This document shows positions 25,626 through 35,251 of a stretch of DNA of 64,000 bases, one piece after another (within the stretch, counting starts at the first letter, position 1; every line of letters starts with the position of its first letter). The DNA lies in the NCBI GenBank assembly GCA_024304985.1, contig JAMWZC010000002.1, positions 372,001 through 436,000 of the forward strand, in the 5' to 3' direction. Both the position numbers and the translations under genes were made by a program. The DNA comes from Paracoccaceae bacterium (GTDB lineage: Bacteria; Pseudomonadota; Alphaproteobacteria; Rhodobacterales; Rhodobacteraceae). The notes beneath the pieces were generated by a model. The model searched no databases, was not told the origin of the DNA, and saw only the letters and a program-made list of their open reading frames with translations.

Positions 25626-25662
25626 GCGCGGGCGGAATTTGAGTATTTGAAGAACAGTGAAG
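25626..25662. repeat. Possible degenerate copy of the dispersed element
   Basis: GCGGAATTTGAGTATTTGAA followed by GAACAGTGAAG lies at the 3' end of the aminohydrolase gene. It shares the GC block, ATTTG and purine-rich AAGAA end with the other copies but lacks GGGGATATTT. Low confidence. Confidence 0.25.
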
Positions 25663-25668
25663 CGGCGG

Positions 25669-26481
25669 TCAGAGCGTCAGGGACACGTGGCGGTTCACAT
25701 CCTTGTAGAGAAGGTAGCGGAAATCCTCGGTCCCCGTGGCGACGCAGGCCTGCGGGCAAAAGGCGCGCAGCCACATGAAATCGCCGGGGCCGACCTCGAC
25801 CCAGTCGGTGTTCAGCAGGTAGCGCGCGGTACCTTGCAGCACATACAGCCCGTGTTCCATGACATGGGTTTCAGCGAAGGGGATCAGCCCGCCGGGTTTG
25901 AAGGTCACGATATTCATATGCATGTCGTGGCGCAGGTCGTTGGGTTCGACAAAGCGGGTGGTGCCCCATTTGTCCGTGTTGGGCATCCAGTTGACCGGGG
26001 TTTGCTGATCCGAGGTCACGAAGGCCGTCGGATGGTCGATCCCCGTTGCCGCGACATAACGTTTTCGGATCCAGTGGAACTGAAGCGGCACATCGCCGGG
26101 ATTTGCCAAGGACCATTTGCTGCCTGCCGGGATATAGGCGTAGCCACCGGCCGACATGTCATGGTTTGCCCCGTCGATGGTCAGGCGCATCTGGCCGCTG
26201 GCAACAAGGATCGTGCCTTGCGCGCCGCGATCAGGTTCGGGTGTGTCACTGCCACCGCCCGGAGCCACCTCAACCGCATACTGCGCGAAGGTTTCGGCAA
26301 ACCCAGACAGCGGGCGCGCGATGATCCAGGCGCGGGTGTCAGACCAGCCGGGCAAAAGGCTCGCGGTGATGTCGCGCATCGTATTGGCCGGGATGAAAGC
26401 ATAGGCGGTGGTGAAAACGGCCTTGCCGTCGGGCATCACATCCTGTCCGGGCAGGCCACCGGGGGGAAAGGCATAGGTCAC
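25669..26481 (-). CDS. (S)-ureidoglycine aminohydrolase
   Basis: Bicupin Mn enzyme that releases ammonia from (S)-ureidoglycine to give (S)-ureidoglycolate. The 270-residue length fits UGHase/YlbA. The C-terminal cupin shows the typical run: ETHVMEHGLYVLQGTARYLL, EVGPGDFMWLRAFCPQAC, then FRYLLYKDVNRHV. The His/Glu metal ligands are in the first of these segments. The 5' end overlaps the 3' end of the allantoinase fusion gene by 4 bp, and allA follows, so three consecutive or near-consecutive steps are cotranscribed. Confidence 0.93.
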   Translation of the reverse strand: MTYAFPPGGLPGQDVMPDGKAVFTTAYAFIPANTMRDITASLLPGWSDTRAWIIARPLSGFAETFAQYAVEVAPGGGSDTPEPDRGAQGTILVASGQMRLTIDGANHDMSAGGYAYIPAGSKWSLANPGDVPLQFHWIRKRYVAATGIDHPTAFVTSDQQTPVNWMPNTDKWGTTRFVEPNDLRHDMHMNIVTFKPGGLIPFAETHVMEHGLYVLQGTARYLLNTDWVEVGPGDFMWLRAFCPQACVATGTEDFRYLLYKDVNRHVSLTL

Positions 26482-27890
26482 AGCATATCCTCGAGTCTCA
26501 GGCGCGCGATCCGTTCGACCTGTGCGCAGGCGGTGGTGAATTCGGTGGCGCGGTCATTGTTCAGCCGCGTCTCAAAGGCGGCCAGGATGCTGGCCTTGGT
26601 GTTGTCGCGCACCGCGATGATGAAGGGAAACCCGTGCCGCGCGACATAGGCGGTGTTCAGTTCCGTGAAACGCGCGCGTTCGGCATCGGTCAAGGCGTCC
26701 AGCCCGGCGCTGGCCTGTTCGGCGGTGGACTCTGCTGTCAGTCGCTTCGCTGCGGCCAGTTTGCCCGCCAGATCGGGGTGTGCCGTCAAAACGCCAAGCC
26801 GCTCTGCCTCGGTGGCCGAGCGGAACATCCGCGCAAGCGCGTTGTGCAGACCCGCAGGAGTGTCATGGGCAGGCCCAAGTTCCAGTTCCCAGGCACGTTC
26901 GGCGATCCATGGCGAATGTTCGAAAATACCACCAAACTTGGCAACGAAATCTGCCTTTTCCATCTGGCTCGGACGAAGACGGCGCTGATGCGGATGGATT
27001 GCCGCCCAATGCCGGGCGATGTCGATGCGGCGCGGACACCAGACCCCGTCAAACTCTGCGATATAGTCGATAAAGCGTTTCAACCCTGCCAGCTTGCCCG
27101 GGCGTCCGATCAGGCGGCAGTGCAGTCCCACGGACATCATCGCAGGCCGGCCCTCAACACCCTCGGCATAAAGGGTATCAAAGGCATCCTTGAGGTAGTC
27201 GAAGAACTGCCCGCCTGTGATGTAGCCGGGGGCGGTGGCAAAACGCATATCATTGGCTTCCAGCGTATAGGGGATGATCAACTGGTCACGATCCCCGACC
27301 TCCAGCCAATAGGGCAGGTCGTCATCATAAGTGTCACTGATCCAGTCGAAGCCGCCTTCCTCAGCCACAAGCCGCACGGTATTGGCCGAACAGCGACCGG
27401 TATACCACCCGCGCGGGCGTTCGCCGACTACCTCGGTATGCAGGCGGATCGCCTCGGCAATCGCGGCGCGCTCCTGATCTTCGGGCATATCGCGGTGTTC
27501 GACCCATTTCAGCCCGTGGCTCGCGATTTCCCAGCCGGCAGACTTCATCGCCTCGACCTGTTCGGGGCTGCGCGCAAGGGCCGAAGCAACACCGTAGACG
27601 GTGACCGGAATCCCTGCCCCGGTGAACAGGCGATGAAGGCGCCAGAACCCGGCCCGCGCGCCATATTCATAGATCGATTCCATGTTCCAGTGCCGCATGC
27701 CGGGCCAGGGTGCTGCCCCCGCAATGTCGGAGAGAAAAGCCTCGGACGCCGCATCACCGTGAAGGATGGCATTCTCGCCCCCCTCTTCGTAATTCACCAC
27801 GAATTGAACGGCGACCTTCGCGCCGCCGGGCCATTGGGCCAGCGGCGGGTGCGCGCCGTATCCGATCATGTTGCGTGGGTAGCGGTTCAT
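26478..27890 (-). CDS. Bifunctional PuuE-type allantoinase / OHCU decarboxylase fusion
   Basis: Two purine enzymes in one 470-residue chain. Residues about 1-300 are a metal-independent allantoinase of the polysaccharide deacetylase fold (PuuE): [56 protein letters not shown]. Residues about 310-470 are OHCU decarboxylase (UraD): [17 protein letters not shown], the catalytic His in [12 protein letters not shown], and [18 protein letters not shown]. The C-terminal half acts before the N-terminal half: OHCU to (S)-allantoin, then allantoin to allantoate. The gene is divergent from uraH, which makes the UraD substrate. It heads the leftward purine operon. Confidence 0.93.
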   Translation of the reverse strand: MNRYPRNMIGYGAHPPLAQWPGGAKVAVQFVVNYEEGGENAILHGDAASEAFLSDIAGAAPWPGMRHWNMESIYEYGARAGFWRLHRLFTGAGIPVTVYGVASALARSPEQVEAMKSAGWEIASHGLKWVEHRDMPEDQERAAIAEAIRLHTEVVGERPRGWYTGRCSANTVRLVAEEGGFDWISDTYDDDLPYWLEVGDRDQLIIPYTLEANDMRFATAPGYITGGQFFDYLKDAFDTLYAEGVEGRPAMMSVGLHCRLIGRPGKLAGLKRFIDYIAEFDGVWCPRRIDIARHWAAIHPHQRRLRPSQMEKADFVAKFGGIFEHSPWIAERAWELELGPAHDTPAGLHNALARMFRSATEAERLGVLTAHPDLAGKLAAAKRLTAESTAEQASAGLDALTDAERARFTELNTAYVARHGFPFIIAVRDNTKASILAAFETRLNNDRATEFTTACAQVERIARLRLEDML

Positions 27891-27940
27891 GGGTCTTCCT
27901 CGCTTGGCTGAACAGAACTCTATGACAGGATGGTCAGTTG

Positions 27941-27978
27941 GATTATCAAGAAATCCGATAAAGACTTATGCGATAATC
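27941..27978. promoter_or_regulatory. Inverted GATTATC/GATAATC pair in the divergent purine promoter region
   Basis: GATTATC (27941-27947) and GATAATC (27972-27978) are inverted copies 31 bp apart, with GATAAAG between them at 27957. The gap 27891-28056 separates puuE-uraD from uraH and should hold the control region of both. Confidence 0.35.
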
Positions 27979-28056
27979 GGCGCGCGGCATTTGCCCCTGT
28001 CCTGCGCTATGGCTTGGGCTAGACTGCCCAGCAAGACCGCAGAAAAGGAGCGCTTC

Positions 28057-28416
28057 ATGGCCCAAGGATACCTGACCACTCATGTGCTGGATACCGCAAG
28101 GGGCTGCCCTGCGGCTGGCTTGGCCATCGACCTTTACCGGATCGAGGAGGGCGCGCGCGTGCATCTGGCGCGCAAGGTCACGAATGACGATGGACGCACC
28201 GACGCGCCAATTCTGCCGCAAGGTCAGTTCGCGGAAGGCGTTTATGAGTTGGAGTTTCACGCGGGCGCCTATCTTGACGCAACCGGCACACCGCCGGAAG
28301 CGCCGCGCTTTCTTGATATCGTCCCGATCCGCTTTGGGATCTCGGATGCGGCTGCGCATTACCATGTGCCTCTGCTGCTCTCGCCCTTCGGCTATTCCAC
28401 TTATCGGGGAAGCTGA
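28057..28416 (+). CDS. uraH: 5-hydroxyisourate hydrolase (transthyretin-like)
   Basis: Hydrolyses 5-hydroxyisourate to OHCU, the first step after urate oxidase. The 119-residue protein has the full catalytic set of the family: His9 (LTTHVLD), Arg47 (DDGRTD), His103 ([13 protein letters not shown]) and the C-terminal tetrapeptide YRGS. There is no signal peptide, so it is cytosolic. AAAAGGAG precedes the chosen ATG; the frame is open upstream by chance. It is divergent from the puuE-uraD operon and 45 bp ahead of smpB. Confidence 0.95.
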   Translation: MAQGYLTTHVLDTARGCPAAGLAIDLYRIEEGARVHLARKVTNDDGRTDAPILPQGQFAEGVYELEFHAGAYLDATGTPPEAPRFLDIVPIRFGISDAAAHYHVPLLLSPFGYSTYRGS

Positions 28417-28461
28417 GCCCCCCGGATGGACAGTTGCCCGCGCGCGGGATATTCAGCGCGC

Positions 28462-28935
28462 ATGGCCCAGACGAAATCAGACCCCAATTACAAGGTGATC
28501 GCCGAGAATCGCCGCGCGCGCTTTGATTACGCGATCGAAGAAGATATCGAATGTGGTATCATTCTTCTGGGCTCCGAGGTGAAGTCGCTGCGCGAGAACG
28601 GGGCGAATATCGCGGAAAGCTATGCCTCGGTCGAGGATGGTGAACTATATCTGATCAACGGCTATATCGCACCATTCCAGCAGGCCCGCGTATGGAAGCA
28701 TGAAGAGCGTCGGCGCCGCAAACTGCTGGTCTCGCGCAAGCAACTGGCGCATCTTTGGAATGCCACGCAACGCAAGGGTATGACGCTGGTGCCGCTGGTG
28801 ATGTATTTCAATGACCGTGGTCTGGTGAAGCTGAAGATCGGCGTCGCCAAGGGCAAGAAGAACCACGACAAGCGCGAGACCGAGGCCAAGCGCGACTGGG
28901 CCCGCCAGAAGCAACGCCTTCTGAAAGAGGGCTGA
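28462..28935 (+). CDS. smpB: SsrA-binding protein SmpB
   Basis: Partner of tmRNA in ribosome rescue. The 157-residue product is family-sized, with [33 protein letters not shown], the [14 protein letters not shown] loop and the basic C-terminal tail rich in Lys and Arg ([17 protein letters not shown]). The start at [11 protein letters not shown] is chosen; a 12-codon upstream extension is unlikely. No ssrA (tmRNA) gene is visible in the window. Confidence 0.96.
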   Translation: MAQTKSDPNYKVIAENRRARFDYAIEEDIECGIILLGSEVKSLRENGANIAESYASVEDGELYLINGYIAPFQQARVWKHEERRRRKLLVSRKQLAHLWNATQRKGMTLVPLVMYFNDRGLVKLKIGVAKGKKNHDKRETEAKRDWARQKQRLLKEG

Positions 28936-29041
28936 TATCGCCTGAAAACAGGGGTTTTGGCCGTAGATGGCCCGCCCTTTGACTTGCCAGCCTCTGACCC
29001 CCGATGTAGGCAGGGCAAGACGCATCAACAGGGGGTTTCCC

Positions 29042-29899
29042 ATGGCACTTGATGATCCCAGAAAGCTGGTGTCCACCGATTGGCTGGCCGCACATATGAA
29101 GGACCCGGATCTGCGGATTCTGGATGCGACCTATTTCATGCCAGGCGATCCGCGTGACGCAAAGGCCGCCTATGCCGCCGCTCATATCCCCGGCGCGCGT
29201 TATTTCGACATTGACGATATCAGTGATCACCGGTCGGACCTGCCGCATATGGCCCCGCCGGTCGAGAAATTCATGTCCCGCATGCGCGCCATGGGCGTGG
29301 GCGATGGGCATCAGGTTGTGGTTTATGACGCCGAAGGCCTGTTTTCAGCCGCGCGCGTCTGGTGGCTATTCCGCCTGATGGGGCAGATGGATATCGCCGT
29401 GCTGGACGGTGGTTTCCCGAAATGGCTGTCTGAGGGCCGCGAGGTCGAGGATATGGCCCCGATGGTGCGCGACCGCCACATGACCGTCCGCCGCCAGAAC
29501 CAGATGGTCAAGGATGTGACTCAGGTGTCGGCGGCCTCGAAGCTGGGGGACCACGAGATCGTGGACGCCCGCGCCGCCGAGCGTTTCGCCGGTGAGGTGG
29601 ACGAGCCGCGACCCGGCCTCCGCAAGGGGCATATCCCCGGATCCAAAAGCCTGCCGTTCAAGAACCTGCTGAATCCTGATGGCACGATGCTGGACGTTGA
29701 CGGTCTGCGTGCGGCTTTTGCCACAGCAGGCGTGGACCTGTCCAAGCCGGTGATCACCACCTGCGGGTCCGGAGTGACCGCCGCCATCCTCAGCCTTGCG
29801 CTGGAACGGATCGGCAAGACCGACCATTCGCTTTATGACGGGTCATGGTGCGAATGGGGTGCATTCCCCACATTGCCCGTCGCAACCGGAAAGGCCTGA
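29042..29899 (+). CDS. sseA: 3-mercaptopyruvate sulfurtransferase (two-domain rhodanese)
   Basis: Transfers sulfur from 3-mercaptopyruvate to an acceptor. The 285-residue product has two rhodanese domains (about 10-135 and 165-280). The C-terminal domain carries the nucleophile Cys241 in CGSGVTA, the six-residue loop diagnostic of mercaptopyruvate sulfurtransferases rather than thiosulfate ones. The N-terminal domain has lost the Cys (YDAEGLFSAARVWW). It is followed after 6 bp by the aromatic aminotransferase gene. The aminotransferase could supply 3-mercaptopyruvate from cysteine, which would make the pair functional; this is inference. Confidence 0.92.
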   Translation: MALDDPRKLVSTDWLAAHMKDPDLRILDATYFMPGDPRDAKAAYAAAHIPGARYFDIDDISDHRSDLPHMAPPVEKFMSRMRAMGVGDGHQVVVYDAEGLFSAARVWWLFRLMGQMDIAVLDGGFPKWLSEGREVEDMAPMVRDRHMTVRRQNQMVKDVTQVSAASKLGDHEIVDARAAERFAGEVDEPRPGLRKGHIPGSKSLPFKNLLNPDGTMLDVDGLRAAFATAGVDLSKPVITTCGSGVTAAILSLALERIGKTDHSLYDGSWCEWGAFPTLPVATGKA

Positions 29900-29905
29900 A
29901 AACGC

Positions 29906-31090
29906 ATGTTTTCCAATCTGAAAGAACATCCCGCCGACAAGATCCTTGCGCTGATGCAGCTCTACAAGGACGATCCTCGCCCGACCAAGATCGACCTTGG
30001 TGTCGGTGTTTACAAGAACGCGGAGGGGGTCACTCCGGTGATGCGTGCGGTCAAGGCCGCCGAGCGAAAGCTGGTGGAAGAGCAGACGACGAAATCCTAT
30101 GTCGGGCTGGCGGGTGATCCGGCGTTTTCCGATGTGATGATCGATCTGGTGCTGGGCGGGGCCGTGCCGCGCGACAGTATCGCCGCTGCGGCCACGCCGG
30201 GCGGCACAGGTGCCGTGCGGCAGGCGTTCGAACTGATCCGCATGGCGAACCCGCAGGCGCGGGTGTTCGTCTCCAACCCGACATGGCCGAACCATGTAAC
30301 CATCTTGAATTATCTGGGGATGGAGGTTGTCGAATACCGTTATTTCGACGCCGAGTCCCGTGGTGTCGATTTCGGCGGCATGATGGCCGATCTGGCCGAT
30401 GTGCGCGCGGGTGACGTGGTGCTGTTGCATGGATGCTGCCACAACCCGACGGGTGCCAACCTGAACCTGACCGAATGGAAAGCCGTGGTTGATCTGCTGC
30501 TGAAAACGGGCGGCGTGCCGATGATCGACATCGCCTATCAGGGTTTTGGTGATGGGCTGGACGCTGATGCACAGGCCGTCCGGCTGGTTGCGTCCTCAGT
30601 GCCGGAATGCCTGATCGCGGCAAGCTGCTCCAAGAATTTCGGGATCTACCGCGAGCGGACGGGTTTGCTGATGGCGGTAGCGCAGGACAAGGGGCTGCGC
30701 GGGTTGACGCAGGGCTCGCTCAACTTCCTGAACCGGCAGAACTTCTCCTTCCCGCCCGATCACGGCGCCCGCGTGGTGACCGAAATCCTGCAGGACGCCA
30801 CGCTGCGCGCCGATTGGGCGAGCGAGCTTGAGGAGGTCCGGCTCTCCATGCTCGACCTGCGCAAGCAACTGGCGGCAGAGTTGCAGCGCCAGTCCGGGTC
30901 GGATCGTTTCGGCTTTATCGCGCAGCATCGCGGCATGTTCTCACGCCTTGGCACGACGCCTGAAATGGTCGCCCGCCTGCGCGAAGAACACGCGATCTAC
31001 ATGGTGGGCGACAGCCGCCTGAACATCGCGGGGCTGAACAAGACAACCGTGCCGATCCTGGCCAAAGCCATCGTGGATTGCGGGATCTGA
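29906..31090 (+). CDS. Aromatic/aspartate aminotransferase (class I, TyrB/AspC type)
   Basis: PLP enzyme of the aspartate aminotransferase Ib group, 394 residues. PLP Lys243 is in SCSKNFGIYRERTG. The region HGCCHNPTGANL (near 176) and the N-terminal DKILALMQLYKDDPRPTKIDLGVGVYK are typical of TyrB/AspC of proteobacteria. Substrates of this group are aspartate, tyrosine and phenylalanine. It sits 6 bp after sseA and ends at the terminator 31100-31121. Confidence 0.92.
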   Translation: MFSNLKEHPADKILALMQLYKDDPRPTKIDLGVGVYKNAEGVTPVMRAVKAAERKLVEEQTTKSYVGLAGDPAFSDVMIDLVLGGAVPRDSIAAAATPGGTGAVRQAFELIRMANPQARVFVSNPTWPNHVTILNYLGMEVVEYRYFDAESRGVDFGGMMADLADVRAGDVVLLHGCCHNPTGANLNLTEWKAVVDLLLKTGGVPMIDIAYQGFGDGLDADAQAVRLVASSVPECLIAASCSKNFGIYRERTGLLMAVAQDKGLRGLTQGSLNFLNRQNFSFPPDHGARVVTEILQDATLRADWASELEEVRLSMLDLRKQLAAELQRQSGSDRFGFIAQHRGMFSRLGTTPEMVARLREEHAIYMVGDSRLNIAGLNKTTVPILAKAIVDCGI

Positions 31091-31099
31091 CCAATGGCA

Positions 31100-31121
31100 G
31101 GGCGGGATTATCCCGCCCTTT
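31100..31121 (+). terminator. Intrinsic terminator
   Basis: GGGCGGGA pairs with TCCCGCCC around TTA, followed by TTTT. It ends the sseA-aminotransferase transcript and abuts the stop codon of the convergent RHH gene. Confidence 0.92.
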
Positions 31122-31325
31122 TCATTCTGCCTCGACCGCGCGGGAACACCAGTAGGATATGATCGCATTGCGCGACATGCCCCGCCTGAGCGCGACCTTG
31201 TCGATCTGCGCCAGCAGATCAGCATTGAACCGCAGCGCCACCGGCACTTTGACCGCACGCTGCGGCACCTCGGGCAGCTTTTCAGCCTTGTCCTCAGACT
31301 TCTTCGATTTCTTTGCCATAGCCAT
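31122..31325 (-). CDS. Small ribbon-helix-helix-like protein
   Basis: A 67-residue protein with a Lys-rich N-terminus (MAMAKKSKKSEDKAEK). Residues about 27-60 resemble a CopG/Arc-type RHH motif: a short strand KVPVALRFNADL, a helix LLAQIDKVALRRG, then the turn MSRNAIISYWCSRAV. This suggests a DNA-binding regulator. No toxin gene is next to it, so an antitoxin role is not supported. The second Met (31319) is an equally likely start. It lies in a small island between two terminators. Confidence 0.6.
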   Translation of the reverse strand: MAMAKKSKKSEDKAEKLPEVPQRAVKVPVALRFNADLLAQIDKVALRRGMSRNAIISYWCSRAVEAE

Positions 31326-31377
31326 ATCCCATCGTAATGATGGGCCATGTATATCATAAATTCACCGTCCGAGCATG

Positions 31378-31406
31378 AAAAAACCCCGGACCCATGGCCG
31401 GGGTTT
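31378..31406 (-). terminator. Intrinsic terminator of dapA
   Basis: AAACCCCGG pairs with CCGGGGTTT around 8 nt. On the minus strand the stem is followed by TTTTTT. It lies 19 bp after the dapA stop codon. Confidence 0.9.
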
Positions 31407-31425
31407 CATCTGTTATCGAATGGGA

Positions 31426-32301
31426 TCAGTTGATCAGACCGGCAAAGCGCATCGCGTCATCCATGCGCGCTTTGACCCCGTCGGTCAGACCGACCAAGGG
31501 CAGACGCACCTCGTCGCTGCACAGTCCCAGACGCGACAAGCCATATTTCGCGCCCGCAACACCGGGTTCCGCAAATATCGCCTCATGCAGGGGCATCAGA
31601 CGGTCCAGCAGCGTCAGCGCCGTCGTATAATCGCCCTTCAGCGTGGCCGTCTGGAACTCGGCGCACAGACGCGGCGCGACATTCGCGGTCACGGAAATAC
31701 AACCAACTCCTCCATGGGCATTAAAGCCCAAGGCCGTGGCATCCTCACCCGACAACTGGACGAACTCTGCCCCGCAAGTCATGCGCTGTTTGGGCACACG
31801 GCTCAGATCGCCGGTCGCATCCTTGACGCCTACAATCCGCGGGAGTTTGGCCAGTTCGCCCATCGTGGCGGGCAGCATATCCACGACCGACCGGCCGGGG
31901 ATGTTGTAAATGATGATCGGCAGATTGCAGCAATCATGGATCGTCTTGAAATGCGCGATCAACCCGGCCTGCGTCGGCTTGTTGTAATAGGGCGTCACCA
32001 CAAGTGCTGCATCGGCGCCCACGGCCTCGGCATGCTGGATCAGGCGGATACCCTCGGCGGTGTTGTTCGACCCTGCGCCCGCGATCACAGGGATACGCCC
32101 GGCGGCAGCCTTGACCACCTCCTCGATCACGATCTCATGCTCGCGGTGGGTCAGCGTCGGGCTTTCGCCGGTCGTTCCAACGGGTACCAACCCGTGCGAG
32201 CCTTCGGCGATATGCCATTCCACAAGTTTCTTGAGCGTCTCGATATCCAGCGCGCCGTTCTTGAACGGCGTGATGAGGGCGGGAATGGAACCCTTGAACA
32301 T
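31426..32301 (-). CDS. dapA: 4-hydroxy-tetrahydrodipicolinate synthase
   Basis: Condenses pyruvate with aspartate semialdehyde in lysine and diaminopimelate synthesis. The 291-residue product carries the Schiff-base Lys160 ([10 protein letters not shown]), Tyr132 (IIYNIPGRS) and the GTTGE motif (42-46). The start at 32301 has AAGGAG upstream; ten extra codons in frame are unlikely. It is divergent from the lytic transglycosylase gene, a shared cell-wall theme. The 136-bp gap holds no riboswitch that I can recognise. Confidence 0.96.
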   Translation of the reverse strand: MFKGSIPALITPFKNGALDIETLKKLVEWHIAEGSHGLVPVGTTGESPTLTHREHEIVIEEVVKAAAGRIPVIAGAGSNNTAEGIRLIQHAEAVGADAALVVTPYYNKPTQAGLIAHFKTIHDCCNLPIIIYNIPGRSVVDMLPATMGELAKLPRIVGVKDATGDLSRVPKQRMTCGAEFVQLSGEDATALGFNAHGGVGCISVTANVAPRLCAEFQTATLKGDYTTALTLLDRLMPLHEAIFAEPGVAGAKYGLSRLGLCSDEVRLPLVGLTDGVKARMDDAMRFAGLIN

Positions 32302-32437
32302 GACACGCTCCTTTGCATTGCATGACGGCACGTCGCCGCCGGTGAATAGACCTCGACCAATCCTGTCGCCAACGTGAATTGAAGCTGCGGACTCGGGGAT
32401 ATAGTCTGGTGCTGTCTATCCTTTGTCCCTCTGGAAA

Positions 32438-34411
32438 ATGCAAGAGATGTTGCGAAAAGCGATCCTTACGGCCACGCTTGCCGGCCTGTTCATGACCACT
32501 GCCGCGCCTGCCCAGACACCGGGTCCGCAGCCGCTTGCCTCGGCCATGGCGGCAGTGCGGGCAGGCAACTGGGACAATGCCGCCGCACTGGCGGGCCGGG
32601 CCGGTCCTGAGGCGGTGACGTTGGTCGAATGGCACCGTCTGCGCGCCGGTCGTGGCACACCGGACGAAGTATTGCGTTTTCTGGAACGTCATGCCGACTG
32701 GCCCGGCCTTGCCTTGCTGCGACGCCGCTCGGAAGAGGCGTTCGTGACGGCAACCGACGCGCAGGTCTTGCAGTTCTTCGCTGGTCAGGCCCCACAGACC
32801 GGTGCAGGCGTCTTGCGCCATGCTGCCGCCTTGCGGGCTACGGGGCAATCGGGTCTGGCCGATGCGTCCATTGTCGAGGCTTGGCGGACCTTGAGCCTTG
32901 ATGAGCCGATGCATCAGGCCTTTCTGGCGGGCTATGGGACTCTTCTGGCGTCTCATCACGCGGCGCGATTGGACATGACGCTTTGGCGCGGGTTGACCAG
33001 TGACGCCGAGCGGATGTTGCCGCTGGTCAACGCGGACCGGCGCGCGCTGGCCAACGCGCGGCTGGCGCTCAAGGCGCAGCGCGACGGCGTGAACACGCTG
33101 ATCGACGCCGTTCCGGCCGCGTTGAAATCCGATCCAGGTCTGGCCCATGACCGTTTCAACTGGCGCATCCAGAAAGGCCTGACCGAGGGCGCGATCGAAC
33201 TTCTGCTGGAACGGTCCGCATCGGCCGCGCTTTTGGGTGATCCACAACGCTGGGCTGGCTGGCGCAGCTATCTGGCGCGCGCCCAGATGCGCGAGGGAAA
33301 GTCGGATGTGGCCTATCGTCTGGCGGCGTCACATCAACTGACCGAGGGGTCAGACTACGCCGATCTGGAGTGGCTGGCGGGCTATATCGCGCTGACCTAC
33401 ATGAAGGATACCGATCTGGCACTGGATCACTTCCAGAGGTTGCGGATGGCCGTAACCACGCCGATCTCTTTGGGTCGCGCGGGCTACTGGATCGGACGCG
33501 CGCAAGACGCGGCGGGCGATCCCGAAGGTGCCGCGCAAGCCTATGCCGAAGGGGCACAGCATCAGACCAGCTTTTACGGTCTGTTGGCTGCTGAACGTGC
33601 GGGATTAGCACCCGACCCCGTGTTGCGCGGGGCAGATGTGCCACCTGACTGGCGCAATGCCAGCTTTACAGGTTCCTCGGTCTTTCAGGCCGGACAGCTT
33701 TTGCTCCGCGCCGGCGAATTGGGTCTTGCCGAGCAGTTCTTCACCCATCTGGCCGAGGGGCTGGATGCCACCGGACTGGCACAATTGGGCGAAATGGCGC
33801 TGGACCTGAACGAGCCGCATCTGGCCGTGATGATCGGCAAGGCCGCTGCCGAAAAGGGCATCGTCCTGCCGCGCCCCTACTATGCGCTCCATCCGATGCG
33901 GGACATGCGACTGCCTGTGCCGGTCGAGTTGGCAAAGTCGATCGCCCGCCGTGAAAGCGAATTCGATCCCGGCGTGGTCAGCGGTGCAGGTGCGCAGGGG
34001 TTGATGCAGCTGATGCCGGGCACAGCCGCAGAAGTGGCGCGCGATCTTGGGCTTGCCCATGACGCGGCGCGCGTGCTCTCGGACTGGGCCTATAATGCGC
34101 GTCTGGGCAGCGGCTATCTGGCTCGGCTTGGTGCGGATTTCGGTGGCAATGTCGTTCTTGTCTCAGCCGCCTATAACGCCGGTCCAAGCCGCCCCATCCG
34201 TTGGATGACCGAACAGGGCGACCCGCGCGGCATGAGCGCCGAGCAGGTGGTGGACTGGATCGAACACATCCCGTTCCGCGAAACGCGGAACTATGTGATG
34301 CGTGTGGCCGAGTCCTTGCCGATCTATCGCGCGCGCATGGGCCGTGATCCGCATCCTGTGCCCTTCAGTCGCGAATTGTCAGGCGCGACGGTTTTGCCGC
34401 TCGCGCCATAG
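32438..34411 (+). CDS. Soluble lytic murein transglycosylase (Slt type)
   Basis: Periplasmic enzyme that cleaves peptidoglycan glycan strands. About 657 residues: a signal peptide (LRKAILTATLAGLFMTTAAPAQ), a long alpha-helical repeat region (about 30-470), then the SLT catalytic domain. The catalytic Glu is near residue 505 in RRESEFDPGVVSGAGAQGLMQ, followed by LMPGTAAEVA and SAAYNAGPSRPIRW. The start could also be the ATG at 32447, which begins the signal peptide directly. Its 3' end overlaps the convergent DMT gene by 33 bp. Confidence 0.93.
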   Translation: MQEMLRKAILTATLAGLFMTTAAPAQTPGPQPLASAMAAVRAGNWDNAAALAGRAGPEAVTLVEWHRLRAGRGTPDEVLRFLERHADWPGLALLRRRSEEAFVTATDAQVLQFFAGQAPQTGAGVLRHAAALRATGQSGLADASIVEAWRTLSLDEPMHQAFLAGYGTLLASHHAARLDMTLWRGLTSDAERMLPLVNADRRALANARLALKAQRDGVNTLIDAVPAALKSDPGLAHDRFNWRIQKGLTEGAIELLLERSASAALLGDPQRWAGWRSYLARAQMREGKSDVAYRLAASHQLTEGSDYADLEWLAGYIALTYMKDTDLALDHFQRLRMAVTTPISLGRAGYWIGRAQDAAGDPEGAAQAYAEGAQHQTSFYGLLAAERAGLAPDPVLRGADVPPDWRNASFTGSSVFQAGQLLLRAGELGLAEQFFTHLAEGLDATGLAQLGEMALDLNEPHLAVMIGKAAAEKGIVLPRPYYALHPMRDMRLPVPVELAKSIARRESEFDPGVVSGAGAQGLMQLMPGTAAEVARDLGLAHDAARVLSDWAYNARLGSGYLARLGADFGGNVVLVSAAYNAGPSRPIRWMTEQGDPRGMSAEQVVDWIEHIPFRETRNYVMRVAESLPIYRARMGRDPHPVPFSRELSGATVLPLAP

Positions 34412-35251
34412 GGTGAACAGGCCCGCCGCCACGATCAGAGCCGCACCGATGGCGACATTGGTGCGGATCGTCTCGGAAAAGACCACGATTCCAAGGACCG
34501 ACACAAAGACAAGCTGCAGATAGGCGAAGGGTTGAACCGCGCTGGCTTCGGCCACCTCATAGCATTTGATCAAGAGCCAGTGTCCCAGCGCGCCAGTGAT
34601 GCACAGCAGCCCCATCCAGCCCCAGTCAGGGGCGGTCATCGGTTCCCAAAACCAGATACCGACGCTTGTCATGGCCAGTGACCCCACGGTGCCAGTCCAG
34701 AAAAAGCTGGTGGCGGTGCTGTCCTTGCGCGCAGCATAGCGGGTGAGGAGGCCATAGAGCGCGAACATCAGCGCAGCGAGAAGCGGAACGATCGCCTCGA
34801 TCCGAAAGACACCGAAACCCGGTTGCAGGATGATCAGCACACCGATGAACCCTACACCGATGGCCGCCCAGCGCCGCCAGCCGACTTTCTCTCCAAGGAC
34901 CGGGCCTGACAGAGCCGCGATCAGCAAGGGATAACAGGTAAAGACCGCGTGGCTTTCAATAAGGCCAAGCAGTGTGAAGGCCAGCACCATCACGCAGATC
35001 TCGGTCACCAGTAGAACTGCCCGAAACGCCTGAAGGATCGGCTGCGAGGTCTTGGCCGCTGCCCGCAGTCCGCCTGCCTTGCGCGCGGCGATGGACATGA
35101 CGAACGCGGCAAAGAACCAGTAGCGGATCATGATGACCATGAAAACGTTATACTCCCCCGCCAGATGGCGCGAAATTCCGTCCTGCATGGCGAACACGAA
35201 GGTGGTCGCGATCATCAACAGGATGCCAAGGCGGGTGTTCTGTTCGGTCAT
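34379..35251 (-). CDS. DMT superfamily (EamA) transporter
   Basis: Inner-membrane drug/metabolite transporter, 290 residues with ten hydrophobic segments in two EamA repeats (about 8-140 and 150-282). The second repeat begins near ALMFALYGLLTRYAARKD. The substrate cannot be inferred. Its ATG overlaps the stop of the tRNA methyltransferase gene (ATGA), so the two are cotranscribed. Its 3' end overlaps the convergent lytic transglycosylase gene. Confidence 0.88.
   Translation of the reverse strand: MTEQNTRLGILLMIATTFVFAMQDGISRHLAGEYNVFMVIMIRYWFFAAFVMSIAARKAGGLRAAAKTSQPILQAFRAVLLVTEICVMVLAFTLLGLIESHAVFTCYPLLIAALSGPVLGEKVGWRRWAAIGVGFIGVLIILQPGFGVFRIEAIVPLLAALMFALYGLLTRYAARKDSTATSFFWTGTVGSLAMTSVGIWFWEPMTAPDWGWMGLLCITGALGHWLLIKCYEVAEASAVQPFAYLQLVFVSVLGIVVFSETIRTNVAIGAALIVAAGLFTLWRERQNRRA

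Noticed and set aside
28936-29041. tmRNA gene near smpB
   Set aside because: The gap is too short and has no tRNA-like ends. Only a possible weak promoter (TTGACT, then GATGTA at 18 bp) is seen.
31122-31325. Antitoxin of a toxin-antitoxin pair
   Set aside because: The RHH-like protein has no small toxin gene on either side, only terminators and housekeeping genes.
32302-32437. Possible riboswitch before dapA
   Set aside because: No lysine-riboswitch-like helices are visible in the short gap.
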